Positions 38,201-47,034 of a DNA stretch of 64,000 nucleotides are shown piece by piece; within the stretch, counting starts at the first letter, position 1; each line of letters opens with the position of its first letter. Made by a program: the position numbers and the translations under genes. Below the pieces are notes generated by a model, which worked only from the letters and a program-made list of their open reading frames with translations, made no database searches and was not told where the DNA came from. Where the stretch lies: positions 372,001 to 436,000 of the forward strand of contig NZ_CP062137.1 in assembly GCF_014843355.1 (NCBI RefSeq), given 5' to 3'. The DNA comes from Actinobacillus sp. GY-402 (GTDB lineage: Bacteria; Pseudomonadota; Gammaproteobacteria; Enterobacterales; Pasteurellaceae).

Positions 38201-38603
38201 CGACGCGTTCGGTCTGGAAAACTGGGTTTATCATTTGGCAAAATGTGCCGCAGGCGAAGCCGCGCCAAGCCTGATGATTTGTCGGGATAAAACCGTTACC
38301 CTGGCGCCCCTTGCCGCAGAACGGGCGCTGGTGCAGCTTGGCGTTTACGTAGGCGGCTACATTCGTGGCATGAATCGCATTCAATGTATTCCCACCATAA
38401 AAATAGCGGAAGCGTTGAAATGTCAGTCTGCGGACGAATTACGCCGACTGGCGGAAAATGCCGCGCAACCGACGGATTATCACCGCGGGGATCGATACTG
38501 GCAACGTTTGCTGTTAACTTTGGATAACCAAGATCTTGCCGATGTGTTACCGGCCTTAGCGGACTGGTTTGCGGAACTCATCGACGCATATGAAAAAGCA
38601 TAA
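35265..38603 (+). CDS. recC: Exodeoxyribonuclease V subunit gamma (RecC)
   Basis: A 1112-residue subunit of the RecBCD helicase-nuclease, which processes double-strand ends and recognises Chi. The N-terminal FFIYHSNDLDVQAGIL, VQSPGMAQWLQLKIA and NLRFPMPASFIWQ segments are diagnostic, as are LPERIFIFGISALPKAYLDTL and VCLLGMNENDYPRR. Length is near the E. coli protein. Three or more USS lie inside. recB and recD are not next to it in the window. Confidence 0.97.
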   Translation: MVSDFFIYHSNDLDVQAGILISLLRQRSADPFQPETILVQSPGMAQWLQLKIAQADGIAANLRFPMPASFIWQQYADNLPDVAPQNPFGKDAMTWHLMALLETLSLPQLRGYWQVPKPKDQEKRYQLARRIADLFDQYLVYRPDWIAAWEKGDNDYVENQLRHALAGNSALFAQIKQDIQWQGQLWRELAAAVRRHSNGNVAQHRANLHLAYLNVLRTGRPKNLPERIFIFGISALPKAYLDTLQAISQHSQVHLFFNNPSKHYWGDLADPHFIRKLSLKTYRDRHNNREENWLSDAEKVRLKNEEFEHSVDDELLQTGHPLLATWGKLGRDFFYLLSELDAQEFTVYTPLEGMDLLTQVKNRILNLVPDKQQPLQLQEADQSIVLHACHSPMREVEVLHDYLLRQFQADKSLTPKDIVVMVADIDRYAPYIQAVFGQYQRYAEDNAGKKQPDERYIPFSISDGKLSENDVLLATYLSLLSLKNSRFAAEEVLALLDVPAIRMKFEIALSDLAQIRHWVSQVEIRFGLDKRQGAAMNNYNAWQAGLERLLLGYAMRESQGIWQDSLGFDHSDGLKGQVVGNLAAFIERLAQWHQFLQQPHSIEKWQQNLTALFTDFFVADEQTSEAQQYIQDAVQSVAELLKNMDFRDEISAEVMAEVMTEKLNDNPNSLKFLVGKVSFCTLLPMRAIPFRVVCLLGMNENDYPRRHTPNSFDLMQYHRRKGDRSRRDDDRYLFLEALLAAQERLYISYVGRSITDNQPRQPSVVVSQLQDYINDNLTDETLRLTAKVHPMTILSPKNFLKNDRTFAKEWLPLPPVSCADDKRNIPPITEEITQIELDQLVKFVRHPVKYFFENQLGVYFQNDDDLIPDTENFTLDGLDLYQIKDDFLTYSEEELSDYFERLKVKGILPRGNFGKVYEVQMRSEMGAFREKVRDYLAQTPQTQAVELNIDGVKITGNLTALYGDSEHKRRVTWRVGNFNDAFGLENWVYHLAKCAAGEAAPSLMICRDKTVTLAPLAAERALVQLGVYVGGYIRGMNRIQCIPTIKIAEALKCQSADELRRLAENAAQPTDYHRGDRYWQRLLLTLDNQDLADVLPALADWFAELIDAYEKA

Positions 38604-38675
38604 AAAACACTAGGGATGAAAGCGGTTTTTGGAGTATCATAACCGCTTCATTTTTTAGCAGCTTCAGAGAATTTT

Positions 38676-39794
38676 ATGAGAAAAAAAATTGCATTTAGAG
38701 CGTTAACCGTTATTGCCGCTGCGATGTTAGTCGCCTGTTCTTCGGGAAAATCCGCCAAATCGCCTGCTGCGCGGGTTTCGGCGCAGGCTAGTCAGACTGA
38801 AATGATGCAGTTCGGTGCGAAATATAAAGGGCGAAATTATAGCGCGATGCCGTTTACCACCGTTTCCCGTATCGACGTGGACGGCAACAGCAGCATTGTG
38901 AATCAAGGCGATTTTTTAACTCAAATTTCAAATGTACGTAACTATTCCGATCGAATCGCTTCCGCCTTTGCCGATAATTACAGCAAAATACAGCAATGGG
39001 TGGTGTCCGGCGCCAATGTGAACGAACTGACGAATTTCGGTATTCGTCCTCAGATTATGTCGGGAATCGACGGTTTTCAAAACGTATTAATGACGGGTTA
39101 TTATTCCCCGGTTATTAAAGTGCGGGCTTCCCGCCAGGGCGAATTCCAGCAACCGATTTATGCGTTGCCGGCACAGAAACGCTTTAGTCGGGCGCAGATC
39201 TACGCCGGCGCGTTGGAAGGCAAAGGTTTGGAGTTAGCTTACAGTAACTCAATGATTGATAACTTCCTGCTGGGCGTGCAGGGTAGCGGCTTTGTGGATT
39301 ACGGCAACGGCCGTTTGCAATATCTGGCTTACGCGGGGCAGAACGGTTACCCTTATACGGCGATTGCCCGTTTGTTAGTGGAAGACGGCGAAATTCCGAA
39401 AGAAAAAATGTCGGTGCAGGCGATCCGCGAATGGGCGGCGCATAATCCGTCCCGTTTGCAGGGCTTACTGGAACGGAACGAATCTTATGTCTATTTCAAA
39501 CATGATCCGTCCGGCCAGGTGAAAGGGGCGGCGGGCGTGCCGTTGGTGCCGATGGCGGCGGTAGCTTCGGATAAATATTTGATTCCGATGGGTTCCGTGT
39601 TGTTGGTGGAAGTGCCGGAAATCGACAATGCCGGCAATTGGACGGGTGCACATCAGTTAAACTTAATGGTTGCGTTGGATGTGGGCGGAGCCGTGAACAG
39701 TCATCACTTTGATTTATATCGCGGCGTAGGAGATGCGGCGGGCCATATTTCCGGTTTATCCAAACATTACGGACGCGTTTGGGTATTGCGTTAA
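38676..39794 (+). CDS. mltA: Membrane-bound lytic murein transglycosylase A
   Basis: A 372-residue outer-membrane lipoprotein (VACSSG lipobox, Cys21) that cleaves peptidoglycan to anhydro-muropeptides, the substrates of AmpG at 1.7 kb. The MltA domain shows LMTGYYSPVIKVR, the 3D-domain text VALDVGGAVNSHHFDLYRGVGDAA near the C-terminus with catalytic Asp, and GRVWVL at the end. It lies 72 bases after recC and just before tcdA. Confidence 0.95.
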   Translation: MRKKIAFRALTVIAAAMLVACSSGKSAKSPAARVSAQASQTEMMQFGAKYKGRNYSAMPFTTVSRIDVDGNSSIVNQGDFLTQISNVRNYSDRIASAFADNYSKIQQWVVSGANVNELTNFGIRPQIMSGIDGFQNVLMTGYYSPVIKVRASRQGEFQQPIYALPAQKRFSRAQIYAGALEGKGLELAYSNSMIDNFLLGVQGSGFVDYGNGRLQYLAYAGQNGYPYTAIARLLVEDGEIPKEKMSVQAIREWAAHNPSRLQGLLERNESYVYFKHDPSGQVKGAAGVPLVPMAAVASDKYLIPMGSVLLVEVPEIDNAGNWTGAHQLNLMVALDVGGAVNSHHFDLYRGVGDAAGHISGLSKHYGRVWVLR

Positions 39795-39800
39795 GGTCGA

Positions 39801-40577
39801 ATGATGACAGAACGTATCGATAATTACGAACAGCGATTCGGTGGCATCGGGCGCTTATACGGCCCCGAAGGCTTGGCCCGTTTGCGTCGGACCCATATTT
39901 GCGTGATCGGCATCGGCGGCGTCGGTTCCTGGGTGGCGGAAGCGCTTGCCCGTTCCGGTATCGGGCAAATCACCCTGATCGATATGGATGACATTTGCGT
40001 CACGAATATTAATCGCCAAATTCACGCTTTAACGGGCGATATCGGCAAACTGAAAACCGAAGTGATGAAAGCGCGGATTCATCGCATTAATCCCGAATGT
40101 CAGGTGAATATTATCGACGATTTTCTCACCACGGAAAATTTAGCCGATTACCTGAACCGCGGTTACGATTACGTGATTGACGCCATTGACAGCGTTCGGG
40201 TGAAAGCGGCGTTAATCGCCTATTGTAAACGGCAGAAAATCAACGTAATCACTATCGGCGGCGCCGGCGGGCAAACGGATCCGACTCAGATTCGCATCGC
40301 GGATTTGAGTAAAACCGTTCAGGATCCGCTTGCCTCAAAAGTGCGGGCGATTTTACGCAAGAATTTTCATTTCAGTCAGAATCCGAAACGCAAGTTCGGC
40401 ATTGATTGCGTGTTTTCCACTCAACCGCTTATTTTTCCGAAAGCCGGCGAAGGATGTGCGGTTTCGGCCTCCATGAATTGCGCCAACGGGTTCGGTGCGG
40501 CAACCATGATTACCGCGACCTTCGGATTTTTCGCGGTTTCCCGCGTGATCGATAAAATTTTAGCCAAGTCAGAATAA
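39801..40577 (+). CDS. tcdA: tRNA threonylcarbamoyladenosine dehydratase
   Basis: A 258-residue E1-like enzyme (CsdL/YgdL) that cyclises t6A37 of tRNA to ct6A, using ATP and working with the CsdE sulfur system. The nucleotide motif CVIGIGGVGSWVAEALARSG is near residues 31-50, followed by DMDDICVTNINRQ. DAIDSVRVKAALI and VSASMNCANGFGAAT near the C-terminus are characteristic. AAGGTCGA precedes the ATG, 6 bases after mltA. Confidence 0.94.
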   Translation: MMTERIDNYEQRFGGIGRLYGPEGLARLRRTHICVIGIGGVGSWVAEALARSGIGQITLIDMDDICVTNINRQIHALTGDIGKLKTEVMKARIHRINPECQVNIIDDFLTTENLADYLNRGYDYVIDAIDSVRVKAALIAYCKRQKINVITIGGAGGQTDPTQIRIADLSKTVQDPLASKVRAILRKNFHFSQNPKRKFGIDCVFSTQPLIFPKAGEGCAVSASMNCANGFGAATMITATFGFFAVSRVIDKILAKSE

Positions 40578-40655
40578 AATTCACTGGATTTTTGTGCAAA
40601 AAGCGCGTAGTTTATTGCGGTTTTTGAGAATCATTCTTACTTATAGGAGAACCCC

Positions 40656-41627
40656 ATGACTGCATATTCTTTCCGTAAAATCTGGTTGGCCGGCGCCGTG
40701 CTGGCCTTTTCCGCCGGTGCGCAAGCCAATATCGTCACTTCGGTAAAACCGCTCGGGTTTATCGCTTCATCTATCGCCGAAGGCGTAACGGACGTGGAGG
40801 TTATCGTACCGCCGGGCGCATCGCCTCACGACTATAATCTTAAACCTTCCGACGTACAGAAAATCAACTCCGCGGATTTATTGCTTTGGGTCGGCAAAGA
40901 CGTGGACGGTTTCCTGGCAAAAACCGTTCATCGGATTGACGGCAACAAAGTGATTGAAATTGCCGAAATGGACGGCGTGGCCGCGCTATTAATCGAATCC
41001 GAGCATCATCACCATGAAGGCGAAGAACATGATGCGCACGAACACAGTCATTCCCATAAACACGGACCGCACGACGTTCACGATGACGAGCACCAAGACG
41101 AAAACGATTTAAACGTGAACTGGCACGTTTGGTATTCGCCGAAAATCAGCGCAATGGTGGCGACTCAAGTGGCGGAAAAACTGGCGGCGCAATATCCGGA
41201 TAAAAAAGCGCAGATTGAAAAAAATCTGCAAAATTTTGACCGCACTTTACAGCTTCAGAATGAGAAAATCCGGGCTCAGTTGGAACCGGTGAAAGACCGG
41301 GGATTTTATGTTTTCCACGATGCGTACGGTTATTTTAACCAAGCTTACGGGTTGAAACAAAAAGGTGCGTTCACCATTAATCCGCTGGTGGCGCCGGGCG
41401 CCAAAACATTGGCGGAGATTAAAGCGGAAATTGCCGAACACCATGTATCCTGTCTGTTTGCCGAACCGCAATTTACCCCGAAAGTGATTGAATCGCTTAG
41501 CAAAGGCACGGCGGTGAAAATCGGGCGTTTGGACCCAATGGGCGACAGCGTGAAGTTGGGCAAAGATTCCTACGTAAACTTCTTGCAAAGCACGGCGGAC
41601 AGCTATTTTCATTGCTTAAGCAAATAA
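40656..41627 (+). CDS. znuA: High-affinity zinc ABC transporter substrate-binding protein
   Basis: A 323-residue periplasmic zinc-binding protein. A signal peptide ends at about residue 24 (GAQA-NIV). The conserved metal His is in PPGASPHDYNLKPSD, another is in NWHVWYSPK, and a third is in GFYVFHDAYGYF. Between about 115 and 150 is a long charged loop with many His, Asp and Glu (HHHHEGEEHDAHEHSHSHK), typical of ZnuA. znuB and znuC are not adjacent here. AGGAGAACCCC is the SD. Confidence 0.96.
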   Translation: MTAYSFRKIWLAGAVLAFSAGAQANIVTSVKPLGFIASSIAEGVTDVEVIVPPGASPHDYNLKPSDVQKINSADLLLWVGKDVDGFLAKTVHRIDGNKVIEIAEMDGVAALLIESEHHHHEGEEHDAHEHSHSHKHGPHDVHDDEHQDENDLNVNWHVWYSPKISAMVATQVAEKLAAQYPDKKAQIEKNLQNFDRTLQLQNEKIRAQLEPVKDRGFYVFHDAYGYFNQAYGLKQKGAFTINPLVAPGAKTLAEIKAEIAEHHVSCLFAEPQFTPKVIESLSKGTAVKIGRLDPMGDSVKLGKDSYVNFLQSTADSYFHCLSK

Positions 41628-41639
41628 GCTTGACGAGAT

Positions 41640-41667
41640 AAAAAGGCATGCCTCGGCATGCCTTTTC
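41640..41667 (+). terminator. Terminator of znuA
   Basis: AAAAGGCATGCC-TC-GGCATGCCTTTT is a perfect 12-bp stem with T-rich flank, 13 bases after the znuA stop. Confidence 0.9.
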
Positions 41668-41734
41668 TTTTGCCTTTTGTAGGGGAATTTTTCTTGTTAT
41701 CATTTGTCAGATAATTTATGAATTTTGACTTCGA

Positions 41735-44446
41735 ATGATTATGTGGAAAAAGGTTTGTTTGCTGTTCGCCCTTTTGTTGGCGGGATTTGCGTTGTCTGTG
41801 TCTCATTGGCTGACACCTGTCAGCGTGGCGCAATGGGCAAACCGTTTTCTGGCGCCGAATTTTAAAATTACCCTTTCTTCCTCATGGCATTGGCGGGCGA
41901 GCGGCATGGAATTGCCTCATTTATCGGTTTATTCCGAAGCCGCGCAATGTCATCTTGCCGAGGCGGACAATCTGAAACTGAATTGGTGGAATTTGCATCG
42001 GCTTTCCGCGGAAAAGCTCAGTTTGGATTATGCCTGTCTGGAAAAATTACCGAGCGATGACGAAAGCAAAACTGTCGTAAATTTGACCGCACTTTGGGGT
42101 TGGCTGCCCGAAGGCGAACTGGATATTGAATCTTTTCAGCTACGCAATACCGAAGCTTTATCGGTGCCTGCCGTTCAGCCGTTATTAACCAATCCGCTGC
42201 AGCTTACGCTGAAATTTTTGTCGAATAAAGCGACGCTCGCTGCACAGGTACAACAACAAAGTGCGGTCATTTTTCGCTTAGATTCCGAACTTCAACCGCT
42301 GTCCGACGGGACTTATTTATTATCGGGCAACGCCGCCTATCAGCCGGAATCCGGACAGTCTTATCTGCTGGAATTCAATACTTCGCTTAATCAGAATTTG
42401 CTTACTCCGCCGACGATGGGGGAATTCAGCGGGCATTGGAACGTGCCGGATTTTTCCGTGCCGGAAGGCGAACTCAAGGCGCAATGGAAAGCGCAGGAAG
42501 GCATTATCAGCGCCACCAATTTAACGGCGAATAAACCCTTATTGGATGTGCCCGTTCATTTTTCTGCGGAACGGCTGGAAATTAAGAAAGGGCTGGCGTA
42601 TTGGGATTTTGACGGAGATCAACCGCTCAAAGCCTTTGTGGATTTAACTCTGAATATGCCGAAAGAAGGCTGGTTTCCCATGACGTCGGATGTAGATATT
42701 CTGCTGCAATCCTTTGGTAAATTGGGAAAAGGCGAAATGGTGATTTCCGGCGAGAAGGGCGAAATTCGGCCCGATCGCATTTATGTGCCGTTGAAAGGTC
42801 GCGGGGACTTGCGTTACGGCAATACCGTGGCTTATACCAATCTGACCTTTAATGCCGGCGGTAATTTTGAGGATCCGCTCATTCATTTTCATCCCGGTTC
42901 TATTTTTAAAATGGATAATGAATTTGATGAAACCAAACTGCACGTACGTTTGCCGTTGAACGATATTTTGGTCGGGCGCTTTGGTCTGGAAGGTCGTTTA
43001 CAGGCGTTGCTACAAGGCAGTACGCCGCAGTTTGACAACATTGATTTAAAGTTGGACGGACAGGCGAGAGAATTCATTGCGGGGCTAAAAACCATTTTTT
43101 CTATTCGGGATAAACGTCAGAAGTTAAGACGTATCGAAAATATCGTGTTAAACCGCTGGGATTGGAATGTGCAGGGCGGCGCGGTGTGGAAGGCGCTGAA
43201 AACTCCGTTGCAGGTGAAAGGCGTGGGCTTTTGGGAAGGCGATCATATCGAATTGAATATGTTGCATGCCAATTCGGGTAAGGTGAATACTGCCGGGGTG
43301 AAAATCCCTAAAATCGAATTGGAATTGAAAGATCGTCTGTGTTGGGATTACACGGAAAATCATTTACGCGGGCTGATGCAGGCGCGTGCCGAATGGGTCG
43401 AATTCGATTACGGCGGGCGGTTTATTCGTCCGGTATTCGGCGTGGGTGTGGACGGAAAAAGCATTTCGGATTTTAATTTAGCCGGCGATTTGAAAGCGGG
43501 CGCGCTGGGGCCGCTGGATGTGCGAGCGCATTACGGCGATAAAAAAATGGTGGGCAACATCGCCTGGAACGAGCAATCCGCCCGCGTATTCCAACCGCTG
43601 TTCCCGAATGCGTGGGAATGGCGCATTCATCAGGGCACGATTAAAGGGGCGACGGATTTTATTATCGATGAAAACGGCGTGTTGATGAACGGTAATCTGA
43701 ATGTTCGCAACGGGGAAATTTCCCTGCCGGACGGCGAAATCAACGGAATACAGATTCGCTTTCCGTTTCGCTATCATAATTATCAGCTGAGCGCCAATAA
43801 CAAACCGATTCAAGTGAGCATGCGTTCCATTCGGTTGGGTGCGTTATTGATTGATGATGCGAAAATGGCGGTACAGGGTTACTATCCTTATTCGCGGGCT
43901 AAACCGTTTAAATTGCGTAACATTTCCCTGCATGCTTTCGACGGTACGGCGGAAATTCCGAGCTTGAATTTCCCGCAAACGCAGATTTCCGAAGTAAAAC
44001 TGCACGGCATTGATATGGATAAAGTGCTGGGCATGGCGGATTATCATCATTTAACCCTGAAGGGACGGATTAATGCGACGTTGCCGTTTTGGCTTTATGA
44101 TCATGCTTGCGTGATTTGTAACGGCACGATTGAACAGGCGGAAACGCTGCATCTTAAATTGGGTAACGAGTTGGTCGCAGGGTTGAAATCCGGCGGTTGG
44201 ACGGAAAGTATTTTAGTGGACGTGGTTCGGGAAATGAATTTGGAAAGCCTGAACGCTTCCGTCAATCTGGCGCCGAACGGCGTGATGAACCTGAAATCGC
44301 AGATTACCGGTTATAATCCGCAAAAGAAGAATCGCAATCCGATTACATTGAATTATAATCATCAGGAAAATATGTACGAATTGTGGCAAATGATCGATTA
44401 CGGTTCACAATTTGAGCAGAATTTAGAATATCAGTTAAATCAATAG
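41735..44446 (+). CDS. ydbH: YdbH family intermembrane lipid-transport protein
   Basis: A 903-residue AsmA-like protein: one N-terminal TM helix (about 4-24), then a long beta-rich body, as in bridge-like lipid transfer proteins TamB, YhdP and YdbH, which move phospholipid across the envelope. The small lipoprotein YnbE follows 2 bases later, the pairing that identifies YdbH. The C-terminus ends in KNRNPITLNYNHQENMYELWQM. The start may be the ATG at 41735 or 41741. The usual third gene, ydbL, is absent. Confidence 0.85.
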   Translation: MIMWKKVCLLFALLLAGFALSVSHWLTPVSVAQWANRFLAPNFKITLSSSWHWRASGMELPHLSVYSEAAQCHLAEADNLKLNWWNLHRLSAEKLSLDYACLEKLPSDDESKTVVNLTALWGWLPEGELDIESFQLRNTEALSVPAVQPLLTNPLQLTLKFLSNKATLAAQVQQQSAVIFRLDSELQPLSDGTYLLSGNAAYQPESGQSYLLEFNTSLNQNLLTPPTMGEFSGHWNVPDFSVPEGELKAQWKAQEGIISATNLTANKPLLDVPVHFSAERLEIKKGLAYWDFDGDQPLKAFVDLTLNMPKEGWFPMTSDVDILLQSFGKLGKGEMVISGEKGEIRPDRIYVPLKGRGDLRYGNTVAYTNLTFNAGGNFEDPLIHFHPGSIFKMDNEFDETKLHVRLPLNDILVGRFGLEGRLQALLQGSTPQFDNIDLKLDGQAREFIAGLKTIFSIRDKRQKLRRIENIVLNRWDWNVQGGAVWKALKTPLQVKGVGFWEGDHIELNMLHANSGKVNTAGVKIPKIELELKDRLCWDYTENHLRGLMQARAEWVEFDYGGRFIRPVFGVGVDGKSISDFNLAGDLKAGALGPLDVRAHYGDKKMVGNIAWNEQSARVFQPLFPNAWEWRIHQGTIKGATDFIIDENGVLMNGNLNVRNGEISLPDGEINGIQIRFPFRYHNYQLSANNKPIQVSMRSIRLGALLIDDAKMAVQGYYPYSRAKPFKLRNISLHAFDGTAEIPSLNFPQTQISEVKLHGIDMDKVLGMADYHHLTLKGRINATLPFWLYDHACVICNGTIEQAETLHLKLGNELVAGLKSGGWTESILVDVVREMNLESLNASVNLAPNGVMNLKSQITGYNPQKKNRNPITLNYNHQENMYELWQMIDYGSQFEQNLEYQLNQ

Positions 44447-44448
44447 TT

Positions 44449-44688
44449 ATGAAAAAATTATCGAAATTTCGACCGCACTTTTTCTCACGGAGTATCGTTT
44501 TTGGGGTTTCCGCTTTGTTGTTCGGCCTGACGGGATTAACCGGCTGCACGCCGACGGTGCAGTTAGAAACGCCTAAAGAAGGCATTACCATTAACATGAA
44601 CGTGGTGGTGGATCATAATATCAGCGTGAAAATGGATGAAAAAACGCAAGATACGATCGCAGAAGCGGAAACAAAACAACAGGATTAA
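44449..44688 (+). CDS. ynbE: YnbE family lipoprotein
   Basis: A 79-residue lipoprotein, longer than E. coli YnbE because of a basic N-terminal extension; the lipobox is TGC with Cys33. The mature part [20 protein letters not shown] is characteristic and forms the outer-membrane partner that extends the YdbH beta-bridge. It starts 2 bases after ydbH, and epmA starts 2 bases after it. Confidence 0.88.
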   Translation: MKKLSKFRPHFFSRSIVFGVSALLFGLTGLTGCTPTVQLETPKEGITINMNVVVDHNISVKMDEKTQDTIAEAETKQQD

Positions 44689-44690
44689 AT

Positions 44691-45662
44691 ATGTTTGAAC
44701 AGGAACAATGGCAGCCGACGGCCGGCGTGGAAACCTTATTTGCGCGGGCGAAAATTATGCGCAGTATTCGCCAGTTTTTTACCGATCGCGGCGTGCTGGA
44801 AGTGGAAACGCCCGTATTAAGCGAATTTGGCGTAACGGACGTGCATCTTTCCACTTTCAGTACGGAATTTATTGCGCCGCAGGCGGGACAGTCCAAAACT
44901 CTGTGGTTGAATACCAGTCCGGAATATCATATGAAACGTCTGCTTGCCGCCGGAACGGGCGCGATTTTTCAGCTTTGTCACGTTTTTCGTAACGAAGAAG
45001 CGGGCAGCCGCCACAATCCCGAATTTACTATGCTGGAATGGTATCGCCCGCATTTCGACATGTATCGTCTGATTAATGAAGTGGATGATTTATTGCAGCA
45101 GATTCTGGATTGCGAACCGGCGGAAATCATGAGTTATCAATTCGCCTTTCAGGAATTTGTCGGCGTGGATCCGCTTTCGGTGGAACGCCCTATTCTGGTT
45201 GAATTAGCGCGTAAATATAATTTTATGTGCGATTTGGACGAAGATCGTGATACGTTGTTGCAATTTTTGTTCAGCACCGTGGTGGAACCTAAAATCGGCC
45301 GGGAACGTCCGGTCGCCGTATATCACTTTCCGGCGACTCAAGCGGCATTAGCGCAAATCAGTTCGGAAGATCACCGCGTGGCGGAACGTTTTGAGTTTTA
45401 TTACAAAGGGTTGGAACTGGCGAACGGTTTTCACGAATTGACGGATCATCGCGAGCAATTACGCCGTTTTGAACAGGATAACGCGCAGCGGGCGAAATTA
45501 GGCTTACCGCAGCGGGAGATAGATCGCCGTTTGCTCGGCGCCTTACAGGCGGGCGTGCCGAATACCTCGGGCGTGGCGCTGGGCGTGGATCGTTTGATGA
45601 TGATCGCACTGGATAAAAAACGAATCGAAGAAGTGATGGCATTCGGCATTAATAACGCTTAA
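44691..45662 (+). CDS. epmA: Elongation factor P--(R)-beta-lysine ligase
   Basis: A 323-residue paralogue of the LysRS catalytic domain that attaches beta-lysine to EF-P, relieving stalling at proline stretches. Class II motifs are seen: motif 1 [19 protein letters not shown], motif 2 [27 protein letters not shown] and motif 3 [14 protein letters not shown]. There is no N-terminal anticodon domain. In E. coli and Haemophilus it lies beside frdA; here it is about 37 kb away, behind ynbE. Confidence 0.95.
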   Translation: MFEQEQWQPTAGVETLFARAKIMRSIRQFFTDRGVLEVETPVLSEFGVTDVHLSTFSTEFIAPQAGQSKTLWLNTSPEYHMKRLLAAGTGAIFQLCHVFRNEEAGSRHNPEFTMLEWYRPHFDMYRLINEVDDLLQQILDCEPAEIMSYQFAFQEFVGVDPLSVERPILVELARKYNFMCDLDEDRDTLLQFLFSTVVEPKIGRERPVAVYHFPATQAALAQISSEDHRVAERFEFYYKGLELANGFHELTDHREQLRRFEQDNAQRAKLGLPQREIDRRLLGALQAGVPNTSGVALGVDRLMMIALDKKRIEEVMAFGINNA

Positions 45663-45685
45663 TTCCGGCGTCAACGAATCAATCG

Positions 45686-45732
45686 CAAAAGTGCGGTCAA
45701 AAAATTAAAGGTTTTTTTACCGCACTTTTGTT
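45686..45732. terminator. Inverted-USS terminator between epmA and the phosphoesterase gene
   Basis: AAAAGTGCGGTCAAAAAA and TTTTTTTACCGCACTTTT form a stem around a short AT loop between two convergent genes. One base (TAC for GAC) breaks the pairing in the middle. Confidence 0.8.
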
Positions 45733-45757
45733 TTCGGAAGAGGTTAAGGAATGGAAA

Positions 45758-46855
45758 TCAATTTGTTCCCCGCACGTCCAAAATAAACACTTCGGACTGA
45801 GACGCCAGCCGCATCGGCACGCCCCAGAATCCATAGCCCGACGTGACGAAAAAATTCACGCCGTTAATTTGCTTAAAGCCGTAATTCAGCGGATACATCA
45901 TGTAGGTTAACAGATTCGCCGGAAAAATCTGCCCTTTGTGAGTGTGGCCCGATACCTGAATGTCAATGGGTAAGCGGCTGTGTTCCCATATATCCGTCGG
46001 GCGGTGATCCATCAGAAACACCGGTAAACGGGTGTCGACGCCGCGCAGCAATGTTTTTGCACTCGGACGATTCGGCACCAAATCGTCATTGCGCCCGATA
46101 ATGGTGAATTTCCCGTCTACCTGCACCGCTTCGTCCATTAACAAATGAATCCCGGTTTTACGAACTTCATTTTCAATGCGTTTTTCGTCACCGAAAAAAT
46201 CGTGATTGCCCAGCGTGGCGTAAACGCCTAGCGGCGCCTGTAATTTAGCTAAATGAGATTGCATTTTTTCCGCCAGATACGCATCGACATTGTCATCCAT
46301 AATATCGCCGGGCAGTAAAATCAGATCCACTTTTTCCCGTCGGAAAATGTCCGCCAGTTCGTCCATTTGTTTTCCGCCGAAGTATTTGCCGAGATGAAAA
46401 TCGCTGGCGACACCGATACGTAAAGGTTGCATCGGTTTATCCAGCTGAATTTGATAATGATGCACAACCGGCGTGTAGGCGTTATACAGACTTAGCCCGA
46501 ACAAACCGATTAATGCCGGAAAATAAAGTATGCGCAGCACATGATTGAGTTTGTCCCGCCTGAACCAAATTTTACCGACATGAAACAGCACAAACGCCAT
46601 GAAGCCGGTGAGCGCGATGAAATATAAAATCACCAGAATTAAAGCGTTGAGGCGGAAATTATGATACAGCCGGAAGAAAATATTGGACAGAATAAACGCA
46701 TTGGTGGCGATTCCGAGACAGAGCGAAATCCGGAACAGAGTTTTGGGGCTGAATTTATCCTGCAACAGCCAACGTAAAGTGTAATGAAAAAGAACCAGAA
46801 AAACCTGTAATGTCAAAATAATGACGGCAAAAATAATGTAATAACGTGTTTCCAA
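45758..46855 (-). CDS. Membrane-anchored metallophosphoesterase
   Basis: A 365-residue protein with four to five N-terminal TM helices (about 5-28, 40-62, 70-95, 108-130), then a calcineurin-like phosphoesterase domain. The metal motifs are SDFHLGKYFGG, LLPGDIMDDN, LGNHDFFG and SGHTHKGQIFP. The layout is that of YkuE/YaeI-type enzymes, some of which act on lipid A precursors; the substrate is unknown. The start appears to be TTG with AGGAT 7 bases upstream, since no ATG lies before the domain. Confidence 0.82.
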   Translation of the reverse strand: METRYYIIFAVIILTLQVFLVLFHYTLRWLLQDKFSPKTLFRISLCLGIATNAFILSNIFFRLYHNFRLNALILVILYFIALTGFMAFVLFHVGKIWFRRDKLNHVLRILYFPALIGLFGLSLYNAYTPVVHHYQIQLDKPMQPLRIGVASDFHLGKYFGGKQMDELADIFRREKVDLILLPGDIMDDNVDAYLAEKMQSHLAKLQAPLGVYATLGNHDFFGDEKRIENEVRKTGIHLLMDEAVQVDGKFTIIGRNDDLVPNRPSAKTLLRGVDTRLPVFLMDHRPTDIWEHSRLPIDIQVSGHTHKGQIFPANLLTYMMYPLNYGFKQINGVNFFVTSGYGFWGVPMRLASQSEVFILDVRGTN

Positions 46856-46901
46856 AATAAATCCTAACTCATACTTTAAAGTTAAACCGATCGAAATAAC
46901 A

Positions 46902-46931
46902 ATACCGTCTTTCCCGGGATAAAGACGGTAT
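46902..46931 (-). terminator. Hairpin after yicG
   Basis: ATACCGTCTTT-CCCGGGAT-AAAGACGGTAT forms an 11-bp stem between yicG and the phosphoesterase gene, both on the minus strand. The T run is weak. Confidence 0.5.
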
Positions 46932-47034
46932 GTTTTTACGATTGAACGAATTGTTCATGATTTTCGACAACAGGTAAAAAGTTTACGTTCACAAAACTTT
47001 GATTTTTATGACCGCACTTTACCGGCGTTAAGGT

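Noticed and set aside
40600-40655. Zur operator upstream of znuA
   Set aside because: GAGAATCATTCTT is partly symmetric but does not match a Zur palindrome I can state with confidence.
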